From assembly GCA_018710805.1 (NCBI GenBank), contig DVJG01000098.1, forward strand, positions 1 to 13,283: DNA of 13,283 nucleotides, written 5' to 3'. A program made the translations under genes and the position numbers. The DNA is from Candidatus Faecousia faecipullorum. GTDB lineage: Bacteria; Bacillota; Clostridia; Oscillospirales; Oscillospiraceae. Positions within the stretch are counted from its first letter, which is position 1; each line of letters begins with the position of its first letter. This document shows, one piece after another, positions 6,434-12,954 of the stretch. Under the pieces are notes generated by a model. That model worked only from the letters and a program-made list of their open reading frames with translations, did no database searches and was not told the origin of the DNA.

Positions 6434-8224
6434 TCAGGCGATGGGTTCAAAGTCCGCCGCGCCATGTTTGCACAGGGGGCAGATGATGTCGTCAGGCAAA
6501 GTGTCTCCCTCGTAGATCCAGCCGCAGATCTTACAGACGAAGCCTTTTTTGCCCTCGGTCTGGGGCTTGGGTTTCACATGATTCTGGTAGTAGGTGTAGG
6601 ACATGGTTTCCTTATCGCTCATGACCCGGGCCTCGGTGACGGAGCAGATGAACATGCCGTGGGTGTCCAGGTCCACATAGCTCTCCACCTTCAGACTCAT
6701 GAAGGAGTTGATATACCGGGGCAGGAACCGCAGGCCGTTGTCGGAGCGCAGCTCGTCAATGCCCTGGAACTTGTCGGCAGTGCGGCCAGACTGGAAGCCG
6801 AAGTTCTGGAACACGGAGAAGGGGGCAGAGACATCCAGGCAGTTGACGTTCATGACGCCTGTCTGCTTGATAATGTGGTGGGAATAGTTGGCCTTGTTGA
6901 TGGTTACAGCAACCCGGTTGGGGGTGTTTGTAACCTGGGAAACGGTGTTCACAATGAGGCCGTTGTCCTTGGTGCCGTCGTTGGAAGTGACCACATAGAG
7001 GCCGTAGCCAATGTTAAAGAGGGCGGAGAGGTCGTTTTTGTTAGCGGTCTCTGCGTGCTGGGCCAGGTAGTCCTTGCACAGTTCTTCGGCCAGGGCCTCT
7101 ATCTGAGCTTTACTCTCGTCGTTAAGGGCGGAGAGAATTCTGACTGTGGTATCGGTGAAGGTCAGATTCTTGCTGCTCTCGAACATAGAACGCATGACCT
7201 TGGCAGCCAGAGGTGCCCAGGAGCCGTTCTCCATGAAGGCCACGGTACGATTCTGGAAATTCCGCTCCGTGAGGTGATGTATGAATTCCTTCATGAAGGG
7301 GAAGACATCGGCGTTGTAGGTGGTGGTAGCCAGGACCAGCTTGCCATACCGGAAGGCATCCTCTACAGCTTCCGCCATATCGTCCCGGGCCAGGTCTGTG
7401 ACCACAACCTTGGGACAGCCCTTATCCTTCAGCTTCTGGGCCAGGAGCTCCACAGCGGCCTTGGTGTGACCATAAACGGAGGTATAGGCAATCACGATGC
7501 CTTCGCTCTCCACCCGGTAGGAGGACCAGATATCGTAGAGGTTCAGATAATAGCCCAGATTCTCGGTCAGCACCGGTCCGTGGAGGGGGCAGATAATGGA
7601 AATATCCAGAGTGGCAGCTTTCTTGAGCAGGGCCTGGACCTGTGCGCCGTACTTGCCCACAATACCAATGAAGTACCGCCGTGCTTCACATGCCCAGTCT
7701 TCCTCCACATCCAGTGCGCCAAACTTGCCGAAGCCGTCGGCAGAGAAAAGAACCTTGTCGCAGGTGTCGTAGGTCACAATGACCTCGGGCCAGTGGACCA
7801 TGGGGGCGGTGACGAAAGCCAGGGTGTGCTTGCCCAAGGGCAGGGTAGAGCCTTCACCCACCACAATACGGCGGTCTGCATAGTCATCGCCGAAGAAATT
7901 CTTCATCATGACGAAAGCCTTGGCAGAGGACACGACCATTGCCTCGGGGTAAACTTTCAAAAAGTTTGCAATGTTGGCGGAGTGATCCGGTTCCATGTGC
8001 TGAATCACCAGATAGTCCGGCTTCCGGCCGGCGAGGACATTCTGGATATTGTCCAGCCATTCGTGGGTGAAGTTGCGGTCCACCGTGTCCATGACGGCAA
8101 TTTTCTCGTCCAGAATGACGTAAGAATTGTATGCCATGCCGTTCGGCACCACATACTGGCCCTCGAACAGGTCCACCTGGTGGTCGTTGACTCCCACATA
8201 GCGAATGTCATTGGTAATGTGCAT
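6434..8224 (-). CDS. Flavodiiron protein with flavin reductase and rubredoxin domains
   Basis: A 596-residue cytoplasmic oxidoreductase expected to reduce O2 to water and/or NO to N2O. The beta-lactamase-like diiron domain (1-240) keeps all six expected ligands: His76, Glu78 and Asp80 (HMEPDH), His144, Asp163 and His215. A flavodoxin domain (about 243-390) has the FMN loop TSVYGHT (248-254). A flavin-reductase-like domain follows (about 398-545; IGYGLYVVTS, GLIVNTVSQVT). A C-terminal rubredoxin has Cys564, Cys567, Cys582 and Cys585. Only 14 residues separate the two Cys pairs, against 29 in the separate rubredoxin next door, so it is a short-loop form. The last two domains resemble Moorella Hrb, which passes NADH electrons to FprA; here they are fused to FprA, giving a one-chain NAD(P)H-to-diiron relay (inference). 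AAAGGAGA lies seven bases before the start. It is divergent from the rubredoxin gene. Confidence 0.95.
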   Translation of the reverse strand: MHITNDIRYVGVNDHQVDLFEGQYVVPNGMAYNSYVILDEKIAVMDTVDRNFTHEWLDNIQNVLAGRKPDYLVIQHMEPDHSANIANFLKVYPEAMVVSSAKAFVMMKNFFGDDYADRRIVVGEGSTLPLGKHTLAFVTAPMVHWPEVIVTYDTCDKVLFSADGFGKFGALDVEEDWACEARRYFIGIVGKYGAQVQALLKKAATLDISIICPLHGPVLTENLGYYLNLYDIWSSYRVESEGIVIAYTSVYGHTKAAVELLAQKLKDKGCPKVVVTDLARDDMAEAVEDAFRYGKLVLATTTYNADVFPFMKEFIHHLTERNFQNRTVAFMENGSWAPLAAKVMRSMFESSKNLTFTDTTVRILSALNDESKAQIEALAEELCKDYLAQHAETANKNDLSALFNIGYGLYVVTSNDGTKDNGLIVNTVSQVTNTPNRVAVTINKANYSHHIIKQTGVMNVNCLDVSAPFSVFQNFGFQSGRTADKFQGIDELRSDNGLRFLPRYINSFMSLKVESYVDLDTHGMFICSVTEARVMSDKETMSYTYYQNHVKPKPQTEGKKGFVCKICGWIYEGDTLPDDIICPLCKHGAADFEPIA

Positions 8225-8290
8225 AATAACGTCTCCTTTGCAGGTATTGGATAAAGAAATGGGAAAGCAGGAAACGCATTCCTACCTGAC

Positions 8291-8319
8291 AGTATAATCG
8301 GAAAGAAGCATAAAGTCAA
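8291..8319 (-). promoter_or_regulatory. Strong sigma-A-type promoter for the flavodiiron gene
   Basis: On the minus strand TTGACT (8314-8319) and TATACT (8291-8296) are spaced by exactly 17 bases, near consensus at both boxes. The start is predicted near 8284, leaving a leader of about 60 bases. Its upstream side faces the rubredoxin promoter. Confidence 0.8.
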
Positions 8320-8321
8320 TT

Positions 8322-8341
8322 TGAATTTCGCGGGCAATTCA
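8322..8341. promoter_or_regulatory. Candidate operator between divergent redox promoters
   Basis: Perfect arms TGAATT (8322-8327) and AATTCA (8336-8341) flank an 8-base spacer. They sit midway between the -35 boxes of the flavodiiron and rubredoxin promoters. The position would suit a shared regulator, but the arms are short and AT-rich and no known binding motif is recognised, so this is a suggestion only. Confidence 0.25.
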
Positions 8342-8351
8342 CAAAAAGCCC

Positions 8352-8380
8352 TTGCAATTTGCGCCGAATCGGGCTATACT
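8352..8380 (+). promoter_or_regulatory. Strong sigma-A-type promoter for rubredoxin
   Basis: TTGCAA (8352-8357) and TATACT (8375-8380) are separated by 17 bases. A start near 8387 gives a 27-base leader holding only the ribosome binding site. This also argues against the upstream ATG at 8387 as the translation start. Confidence 0.8.
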
Positions 8381-8413
8381 ATTCCCATGGAAAACGCGAA
8401 AGGAGGAATCCCC

Positions 8414-8569
8414 ATGAAATATGTTTGTGACGTCTGCGGCTGGGTTTACGACGAAGCCCAGGGCTATCCCGAAGGAGGCATTGCCCCCGGAACCAAGTGG
8501 GAGGACGTGCCCGAAGATTTCGAGTGCCCTCTGTGCTCCGTGGGTAAGGACCAGTTCTCCGAGGAATAA
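8414..8569 (+). CDS. Rubredoxin
   Basis: A 51-residue single-domain rubredoxin, a one-electron Fe(Cys)4 carrier in the cytoplasm. The iron ligands are Cys5 and Cys8 (CDVCGWVYD) and Cys38 and Cys41 (CPLC), with the standard 29-residue span and the usual GIAPGTKWEDVPEDFECP loop. The start ATG at 8414 is chosen because AAAGGAGG (ending at 8406) lies seven bases upstream and the rubredoxin fold begins at once; an in-frame ATG at 8387 would lie at the predicted transcript start and before the ribosome binding site. It is divergent from the flavodiiron gene, and rubredoxins are established electron donors to flavodiiron proteins. The partner here also has its own rubredoxin domain, so this one may serve other oxidoreductases too. 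Confidence 0.97.
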   Translation: MKYVCDVCGWVYDEAQGYPEGGIAPGTKWEDVPEDFECPLCSVGKDQFSEE

Positions 8570-8575
8570 GACCAA

Positions 8576-8612
8576 TGCGGTGTGGCAAAAACTGCTGCAC
8601 CGCAGATTTTTT
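8576..8612 (+). terminator. Rubredoxin terminator
   Basis: Arms TGCGGTG (8576-8582) and CACCGCA (8598-8604) are followed shortly by six T (8607-8612). The hairpin begins seven bases after the rubredoxin stop, so the rubredoxin is a single-gene transcript. Confidence 0.8.
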
Positions 8613-8658
8613 GAAATAAAAGGATGCAAATTTTCTTATTCCATTTTTTGGAAAAATA

Positions 8659-8667
8659 TGATATAAT
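8659..8667 (+). promoter_or_regulatory. Extended -10 promoter for the MATE exporter
   Basis: TGATATAAT is a perfect extended -10 (TGN plus TATAAT at 8662-8667). No good -35 is seen 16-18 bases upstream, which is usual for extended -10 promoters. The start is predicted near 8674, 27 bases before the ATG. Confidence 0.65.
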
Positions 8668-8700
8668 GAAAGGGAATTATTTGATAGAAGGAGAAAGAGA

Positions 8701-10086
8701 ATGCAAGAAAACAGAGAAATGATACAGGAAAATAAGATGGGCGTTATGCCGGTGGGAAAGCTGATTTTCAACATTTCCCTGCCCATTATGATTTCCATGC
8801 TGGTTCAGGCCATGTATAACATCGTGGACAGTTTTTTCGTGGCAAAGCTGTCGGAGAATGCGCTCACTGCCGTGTCCCTGGCCTTTCCTATGCAGAGCCT
8901 GCTGATCGCCGTAGCTGTGGGCACTGGCGTGGGTGTCAACGCACTGCTCTCCAAATCTCTGGGAGAGAAAGACTATAAGAAAGCCGATGAGACTGCCTCC
9001 AACGGCGCTTTTGTGTTTCTTCTGAGCTACGTTATCTTCCTGATTCTGGGCTTCACCATTGTGCGGCCTTTCTATGCGGGCCAGGTTAAGACTGCGGACC
9101 CGGAGATTCTGGAACTTGGCGTTGACTACCTTTCCGTGGTCATGGTGGTCTCCTTCGGCATGATGGGACAGATTTTGTTTGAGCGTCTGCTGACCTCTAC
9201 GGGCAAGACGGTTTACTCCATGATTTCCCAGCTCAGCGGTGCCGTTACCAACATTATCCTGGACCCTATTCTGATTTTCGGACTGCTGGGGGCTCCGAAG
9301 CTGGGAGTGGCGGGTGCCGCCTGGGCTACGGTCATCGGTCAGTGCATCGGCGCTCTGGTGGGCTTCTTCTGCAACCTGAAGTTTAACCATGAGGTTCACC
9401 TGAACTTCCGGGGTTTCCGGCCCAACCTTTCCATTATCGGCACCATCTACCAGGTGGGCATTCCCTCTATCTGTATGCAGTCCATTGGATCTGTCATGAC
9501 CTATGCCATGAACCTCATCCTCATCGGCTTTACCTCCACGGCCACTGCCGTGTTCGGGGTGTACTTCAAACTTCAGAGCTTCTTCTTCATGCCGGTCTTC
9601 GGCCTGACCAATGGCATTACCCCCATCATTGCCTACAGCTACGGCGCCCGGCAGAGAAAGCGCATGGTAAAAACCATCCGCATCAGCATGGTGGTGGCGG
9701 CCATTCTTCTGACCCTGGGCTGCGGGGTGTTTGTGCTCATGCCGGAGGCCCTTCTGAAAATCTTTGACGCTTCCGAAGCCATGTGCGACATCGGCAACCC
9801 GGCCCTGCGGACCATTGCGCTGAGCTTCCTGTTTGCCTGGTTCTCGATTGTGGCCAGCACTGTGTTCCAGGCCCTGGGAAAGGCTACTTTCAGTCTCGTT
9901 ATCTCCGTCATGCGGCAGCTGGTGATTCTGATTCCCGTGGCCTTTGTTCTCTCGAAGATCGGCGGCCTGCACACCGTCTGGTGGTCCTTCCCCATTTCGG
10001 ATCTGATTGCCAGTGCCATGTCTGCCGTGTACCTGGGGAAAATCTACCGGGATATCATCAAACCCCTGCCTGATGGAAGGGAATAA
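8701..10086 (+). CDS. MATE family efflux transporter
   Basis: A 461-residue polytopic membrane protein of the multidrug and toxic compound extrusion family, which exports drugs, dyes or metabolites by Na+ or H+ antiport. About twelve hydrophobic segments are seen as two six-helix halves. The family hallmark start SLPIMISMLVQAMYNIVDSF (about residues 26-45) is followed by FVAKLSENALTAVSLAFP, GTGVGVNALLSKSLGEKD, and in the second half FGLTNGITPIIAYSYGARQRKR with VFQALGKATFSLVISVMRQ. The length is typical. AGAAGGAGA (8687-8695) supports the ATG at 8701. It has its own promoter after the rubredoxin terminator, so it is a separate unit. The substrate cannot be told. No convincing terminator follows; only a GC-poor 7-bp hairpin without a T tract occurs at 10128-10149. 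Confidence 0.95.
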   Translation: MQENREMIQENKMGVMPVGKLIFNISLPIMISMLVQAMYNIVDSFFVAKLSENALTAVSLAFPMQSLLIAVAVGTGVGVNALLSKSLGEKDYKKADETASNGAFVFLLSYVIFLILGFTIVRPFYAGQVKTADPEILELGVDYLSVVMVVSFGMMGQILFERLLTSTGKTVYSMISQLSGAVTNIILDPILIFGLLGAPKLGVAGAAWATVIGQCIGALVGFFCNLKFNHEVHLNFRGFRPNLSIIGTIYQVGIPSICMQSIGSVMTYAMNLILIGFTSTATAVFGVYFKLQSFFFMPVFGLTNGITPIIAYSYGARQRKRMVKTIRISMVVAAILLTLGCGVFVLMPEALLKIFDASEAMCDIGNPALRTIALSFLFAWFSIVASTVFQALGKATFSLVISVMRQLVILIPVAFVLSKIGGLHTVWWSFPISDLIASAMSAVYLGKIYRDIIKPLPDGRE

Positions 10087-10127
10087 CCTTCGTGCAGAAG
10101 CTTTCCTGGATTTTGTCAAAATGACGG

Positions 10128-10149
10128 ACAGTTCATGTGAGGGAACTGT
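10128..10149 (+). other. Small inverted repeat downstream of the MATE gene
   Basis: Perfect arms ACAGTTC (10128-10134) and GAACTGT (10143-10149) surround an 8-base loop. No T tract follows, so it is a poor intrinsic terminator; it may be an operator or an RNA end structure. It lies in the roughly 210-base gap between the two transporter genes, which otherwise holds the promoter and leader of the permease. Confidence 0.35.
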
Positions 10150-10204
10150 AATTTGGCGAAAATGGGGAACTTAGTCATTACCTGTTGCCCGTGGCAGAAA
10201 AAGC

Positions 10205-10233
10205 TTGCAAATGGGCAGGGGATTGACTATAAT
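10205..10233 (+). promoter_or_regulatory. Strong sigma-A-type promoter for the nucleobase permease
   Basis: TTGCAA (10205-10210), a 17-base spacer and a perfect TATAAT (10228-10233). The predicted start near 10240 gives a leader of about 58 bases. This shows the permease is transcribed on its own and that in-frame starts upstream of 10240 are not used. Confidence 0.8.
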
Positions 10234-10245
10234 TTGTGGGAATGC

Positions 10246-10269
10246 CTGGGCACCCTATGAGATGCCCGG
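10246..10269 (+). promoter_or_regulatory. Leader hairpin of the nucleobase permease mRNA
   Basis: CTGGGCA (10246-10252) can pair with TGCCCGG (10263-10269), with one G-U pair and a 10-base loop, right at the predicted 5' end of the transcript. The 5' GGG (10238-10240) could pair with CCC in the loop. It has no T tract and does not cover the ribosome binding site. No known riboswitch or PyrR binding loop is recognised. Confidence 0.35.
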
Positions 10270-10297
10270 TCAAATAAAAATGGAGAGAGGTTTCTTT

Positions 10298-11641
10298 ATG
10301 GAAAAAGAAAAGACTGTCCTGAACGGACCCGTTTATGATGCCCGCACCCTGGGTACACCCAAAATGCTGATTTTGGGCCTTCAGCATATGTTCGCTATGT
10401 TCGGCGCAACGGTCCTGGTTCCCACTCTGACGGGATTGGATGTTTCCACGACCTTGCTGTTTGCAGGCCTTGGTACCCTGCTGTTTCACCTGATTACCAA
10501 GGGCAAGGTTCCTGCCTTCCTGGGCTCTTCCTTCGCCTTCCTGGCTGGCTACTGGGCCATCGCTCCCAATGGAGAAGCCGAGCTCCTGCCTTACGCCTGC
10601 TTTGCCGTAGCTGTGTCGGGCCTTATGTATGTGATCCTCGCTGCCGTCATCCGCAGTGTGGGCGTCAAGCGGGTCATGCGCTTCTTCCCGCCCATTGTCA
10701 CGGGCCCCATTATCATTTCCATCGGTCTGATTCTGTCCTCCTCCGCCATTAATAACTGCACCGCCAATCCTCTGGTTGCGGTTATGGCCATTCTGGTGGT
10801 TGTGTTCTGCAATATGTGGGGCATTGGCATGGTGAAAATCGTCCCCATTCTTATTGGCGTGGTGGCGTCTTACATGATCTCCATGATCGTTGACCCTGCT
10901 TCCCGGGATGCTGTGCTGGCATCGGTCTCCCAGGCAAGCTGGCTGGGCCTTCCCATCCACAAGGAGGCTACGGTGTTCGGCCTTCTGGCCAGCGACTTTG
11001 ACGTGGGCCTGCTGGTCACCGCCTGCTTTACCATCGTGCCGCTGGCCATCGCCACAATGATGGAGCACATCGGCGACATCTGTGCGATTTCCTCCACCGT
11101 GAACAAGGACTTCCTGGTAGATCCGGGCCTCCATCGTACCCTCATGGGTGACGGCCTGGCGACCACGCTGGCAGCCCTTTTTGGTGCCCCTGCCAACACC
11201 ACCTACGGTGAGAATACGGGCGTTCTGGCCCTTTCCAAGGTTTATGACCCCAGAGTGATCCGGCTGGCTGCTGTGTTTGCCATCCTCATGAGCTTCTGCC
11301 CGAAGTTCGCCGCTCTGATTTCCGCCATGCCTGCCGCTACCATTGGCGGCGTCTCCCTGGTGCTCTACGGCATGATTTCTGCTGTGGGTGTCCGGAACGT
11401 GGTGGAAAACAAGGTTGATTTCACCAATACCCGCAACGTCATCATTGCAGCTATGATTTTGGTGCTGTCTCTGGGCATCGCCAACAGTGCTGAAGGCGCT
11501 GTTCATATTGGCTCCGTCAGCCTGTCCGGTCTGGCCCTTGCTTCCATTGTGGGCATCCTCCTGAACGCCATTCTCCCCGGCAAGGATTACGAGTTTGAGA
11601 AGGAGAGCGAAGGCGCTACCTCCGTTAACTTCGAAGTTTAA
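10298..11641 (+). CDS. Uracil/xanthine permease, NCS2 family (UraA-like)
   Basis: A 447-residue membrane symporter of the NCS2 family, expected to import uracil (possibly xanthine) with H+. It follows E. coli UraA closely: LGLQHMFAMFGATVLVP (residues 26-42), GKVPAFLGSSFAFL, PANTTYGENTGV (298-309) and GGVSLVLYGMI (350-360). The uracil-binding Glu241 and Glu290 of UraA correspond to Glu256 (MEHIGD) and Glu305; UraA His245 is replaced by Asp260, so specificity may differ. Fourteen membrane segments are expected for the family. The ATG at 10298 is preferred over earlier in-frame ATGs because GGAGAGAGG (10282-10290) lies seven bases upstream and the TATAAT at 10228-10233 means earlier codons precede or crowd the transcript start. 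It is a single-gene unit closed by a strong terminator. Confidence 0.92.
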   Translation: MEKEKTVLNGPVYDARTLGTPKMLILGLQHMFAMFGATVLVPTLTGLDVSTTLLFAGLGTLLFHLITKGKVPAFLGSSFAFLAGYWAIAPNGEAELLPYACFAVAVSGLMYVILAAVIRSVGVKRVMRFFPPIVTGPIIISIGLILSSSAINNCTANPLVAVMAILVVVFCNMWGIGMVKIVPILIGVVASYMISMIVDPASRDAVLASVSQASWLGLPIHKEATVFGLLASDFDVGLLVTACFTIVPLAIATMMEHIGDICAISSTVNKDFLVDPGLHRTLMGDGLATTLAALFGAPANTTYGENTGVLALSKVYDPRVIRLAAVFAILMSFCPKFAALISAMPAATIGGVSLVLYGMISAVGVRNVVENKVDFTNTRNVIIAAMILVLSLGIANSAEGAVHIGSVSLSGLALASIVGILLNAILPGKDYEFEKESEGATSVNFEV

Positions 11642-11652
11642 ACCAAACAGCT

Positions 11653-11688
11653 GCCCACGGTTTTCTCAGAAAACCGTGGGCTTTTTTT
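11653..11688 (+). terminator. Strong terminator of the nucleobase permease gene
   Basis: Twelve-base perfect arms GCCCACGGTTTT (11653-11664) and AAAACCGTGGGC (11670-11681), a 5-base loop, then seven T (11682-11688), starting 11 bases after the stop. Confidence 0.95.
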
Positions 11689-11775
11689 GCCGAAATTCAA
11701 TGCTTCACGAATAATTACCAATAACCATATAAAACCACAATACCAATACAGCGGGTCTGAACCGCATGAAATAAA

Positions 11776-11816
11776 AACGCGCCTGTTTCCTTTTGGGGAA
11801 CAGGCGTGTTTTGTTT
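11776..11816. terminator. Second, bidirectional-type terminator without an adjacent intact gene
   Basis: Fifteen-base arms AACGCGCCTGTTTCC (11776-11790) and 11796-11810 (ending CAGGCGTGTT) with G-U pairs and a TTTTG loop. The plus-strand tail is TTTTGTTTG; the minus-strand tail is five T (complement of 11773-11777). The permease already has its own terminator, so this one belonged to another transcript, perhaps a minus-strand gene now lost. Confidence 0.75.
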
Positions 11817-11973
11817 GTAAGACTAACTATTAAAAGTCAAGCCCCTTTTCAGAAATGCTGTGAATTTGTAATAAGCTATAAACGGCAAGACAAATAGAGC
11901 ATCACCAGTGGCGCTCTGCGTCAATCTTGCGATAGTGACTAAGCTGCTGCTCGGTATGGCTGGCCCGACTTCT

Positions 11974-12126
11974 CCAATGGTAGCTGCTCTGATTGACTGG
12001 CTGACCTTCCGTGCCCATGTGCTGGATATGAACGGAGATTCATACTGGCTGAAAGCTGTCATGCAGAAGAGAACCCGACAGGGTAGCTCAAAAATTCATG
12101 AGCGCTTGGTTCACTTTTTTCATTGA
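11974..12126 (+). pseudogene. Probable IS21-type IstB C-terminal relic
   Basis: The frame beginning PMVAALIDWLTFRAHVLDMNG (broken here: PMVAALIDWLTF then RAHVLDMNGDSYWLKAV) resembles the C-terminal end of IstB-like ATPases of IS21-type elements, whose family shows ALIDRLTxRAHxLxMNGxSYRL. Just upstream, a frame shifted by one base reads YGWPDFSN (11955-11978), like the WPxxF segment that precedes it in IstB, which suggests a frameshift near 11975. No ATG with a ribosome binding site, no P-loop part and no IstA partner are present. The identification is from memory of the family pattern and is uncertain. The rest of the roughly 700-base gene-free stretch (11642-12338) holds only terminators and unassigned fragments. 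Confidence 0.45.
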
Positions 12127-12275
12127 CATATGGGTATGCAGACCTTATCTTGGACGGCGATCCCGAAGCGTATTTGAAAGCAGTAACCGAGTATAAGCCA
12201 CTTGATTACATATGTCCCGCCCATTTCAACTACAACATTTTGTCGGGATGGGCGGTTTTTCTTCGTATATGGTAG
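12102..12275 (+). pseudogene. Unidentified coding relic
   Basis: From just after a stop at 12099-12101 to TAG 12273-12275 the frame reads a protein-like stretch, YADLILDGDPEAYLKAVTEY then KPLDYI. No start codon with a ribosome binding site precedes it and a terminator hairpin overlaps its end, so the coding part probably stopped near 12210. I do not recognise the family. Its position beside the IstB-like relic suggests debris of a mobile or accessory element. Confidence 0.3.
12217..12260 (+). terminator. Orphan terminator before the acetyltransferase
   Basis: Perfect 8-base arms CCGCCCAT (12217-12224) and ATGGGCGG (12248-12255) with a 23-base loop, followed by five T (12256-12260) and CTTC. 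It must have ended the transcript of the relic genes upstream, since no intact gene precedes it. Confidence 0.75.
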
Positions 12276-12294
12276 AATTTTCACATTTCCGCGC

Positions 12295-12300
12295 TATAAT
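12295..12300 (+). promoter_or_regulatory. Candidate -10 box for the acetyltransferase
   Basis: A perfect TATAAT 35 bases after the terminator T tract and 38 bases before the start. The -35 position shows only weak matches, so the promoter is tentative. Confidence 0.4.
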
Positions 12301-12338
12301 TATTATGATTTTTTATATTCACACACAGGAGGATAATC

Positions 12339-12827
12339 ATGATGAAAATATTGGAAGTGAAACAAACAAATGAATCGTTGGCAGAAATGGTTGCTCTGTT
12401 TCGTGTGGAATTGCGCTCCTATAAAGGTATCGTATCCAAACCAAACATGGAAGCTGGACAAGCGGAAATGGAAGAATATCTTTCAGCCAAGTTTCCGGTA
12501 TATGCTGCCCTTGTGAATGACGAGTATGCAGGATATGTGGTCTGCCGTGTTGACAGAGAGGTGGTGTGGGTGGAATCTATCTTTGTCAAGGAAGAATACC
12601 GCCGTCATGGGGTCGCTACTGCTTTGCATAGTAAGGCAGAAGAAATCGCCGCTTCTTATGGGGATGATACTGTTTACAACTACGTTCACCCAAATAATCA
12701 CCGTATGATCGAATTCCTGCGTAAGCGTGGGTACACAGTTTTGAATTTGATTGAGATTCGCAAACCGTATCAAGACGAAAAGCTGACGCAGACGATTACC
12801 GTCGGTGAACATGAATTTGATTATTGA
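12339..12827 (+). CDS. GNAT family N-acetyltransferase
   Basis: A 162-residue cytoplasmic GNAT acetyltransferase, which transfers acetyl from acetyl-CoA to an amine. Motif A is clear: VESIFVKEEYRRHGVATALH (about residues 73-92), with the R-R-x-G-x-A pyrophosphate loop, followed by SKAEEIAASYGDDTVYNYVHPNNHRMIEFLRKRGY with the motif-B asparagine and C-terminal strand. The N-terminal part is acceptor-specific and gives no clue to the substrate. AGGAGG at 12327-12332 is six bases before ATG 12339 and nine before a second ATG at 12342, so either could be used. Codon use is more AT-rich than in the transporters upstream, and it sits beside element debris, which would fit acquired accessory DNA. Confidence 0.88.
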   Translation: MMKILEVKQTNESLAEMVALFRVELRSYKGIVSKPNMEAGQAEMEEYLSAKFPVYAALVNDEYAGYVVCRVDREVVWVESIFVKEEYRRHGVATALHSKAEEIAASYGDDTVYNYVHPNNHRMIEFLRKRGYTVLNLIEIRKPYQDEKLTQTITVGEHEFDY

Positions 12828-12875
12828 AAAGAAAAAATAAGGAATATTGGGGTCAACTTCATAATATGAAAGATT

Positions 12876-12884
12876 TGCTATAAT
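12876..12884 (+). promoter_or_regulatory. Extended -10 promoter for the radical SAM gene
   Basis: TGCTATAAT is an extended -10 with a perfect TATAAT (12879-12884). A second TATAAT occurs at 12914-12919 without a good -35. The start from the first would be near 12891, giving a leader of about 65 bases before ATG 12955. Confidence 0.5.
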
Positions 12885-12954
12885 CCTGCCAGTTTCGTCA
12901 TTATATATGCTTTTATAATCATATTGATGTGGAAACGCGAAAGGAAGATGCTTA

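Noticed and set aside
6464..8254. A 596-codon open frame on the plus strand, antisense to the flavodiiron gene.
   Set aside because: Its codons mirror those of the real gene, its composition is Val/Gly/His-rich without domains, and it lacks a ribosome binding site. It is open because of GC-biased third positions in the true gene.
8677..10119. A 480-codon minus-strand frame over the MATE gene.
   Set aside because: Highly polar His/Gln/Asn/Gly-rich translation without any motif, as expected opposite a hydrophobic membrane protein gene.
10205..10297. Upstream in-frame starts that would extend the permease by up to 31 residues.
   Set aside because: They overlap the promoter -35/-10 region, and a good ribosome binding site stands before ATG 10298.
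10240..10297. Purine riboswitch or PyrR attenuator before the permease.
   Set aside because: The leader is only about 58 bases and lacks the purine-riboswitch core and the PyrR binding-loop consensus; the GAGAGAGG string is the ribosome binding site.
10178..11506. A 442-codon minus-strand frame over the nucleobase permease gene.
   Set aside because: The same mirror effect: a low-complexity His/Asn/Gly/Gln-rich product opposite a polytopic membrane protein.
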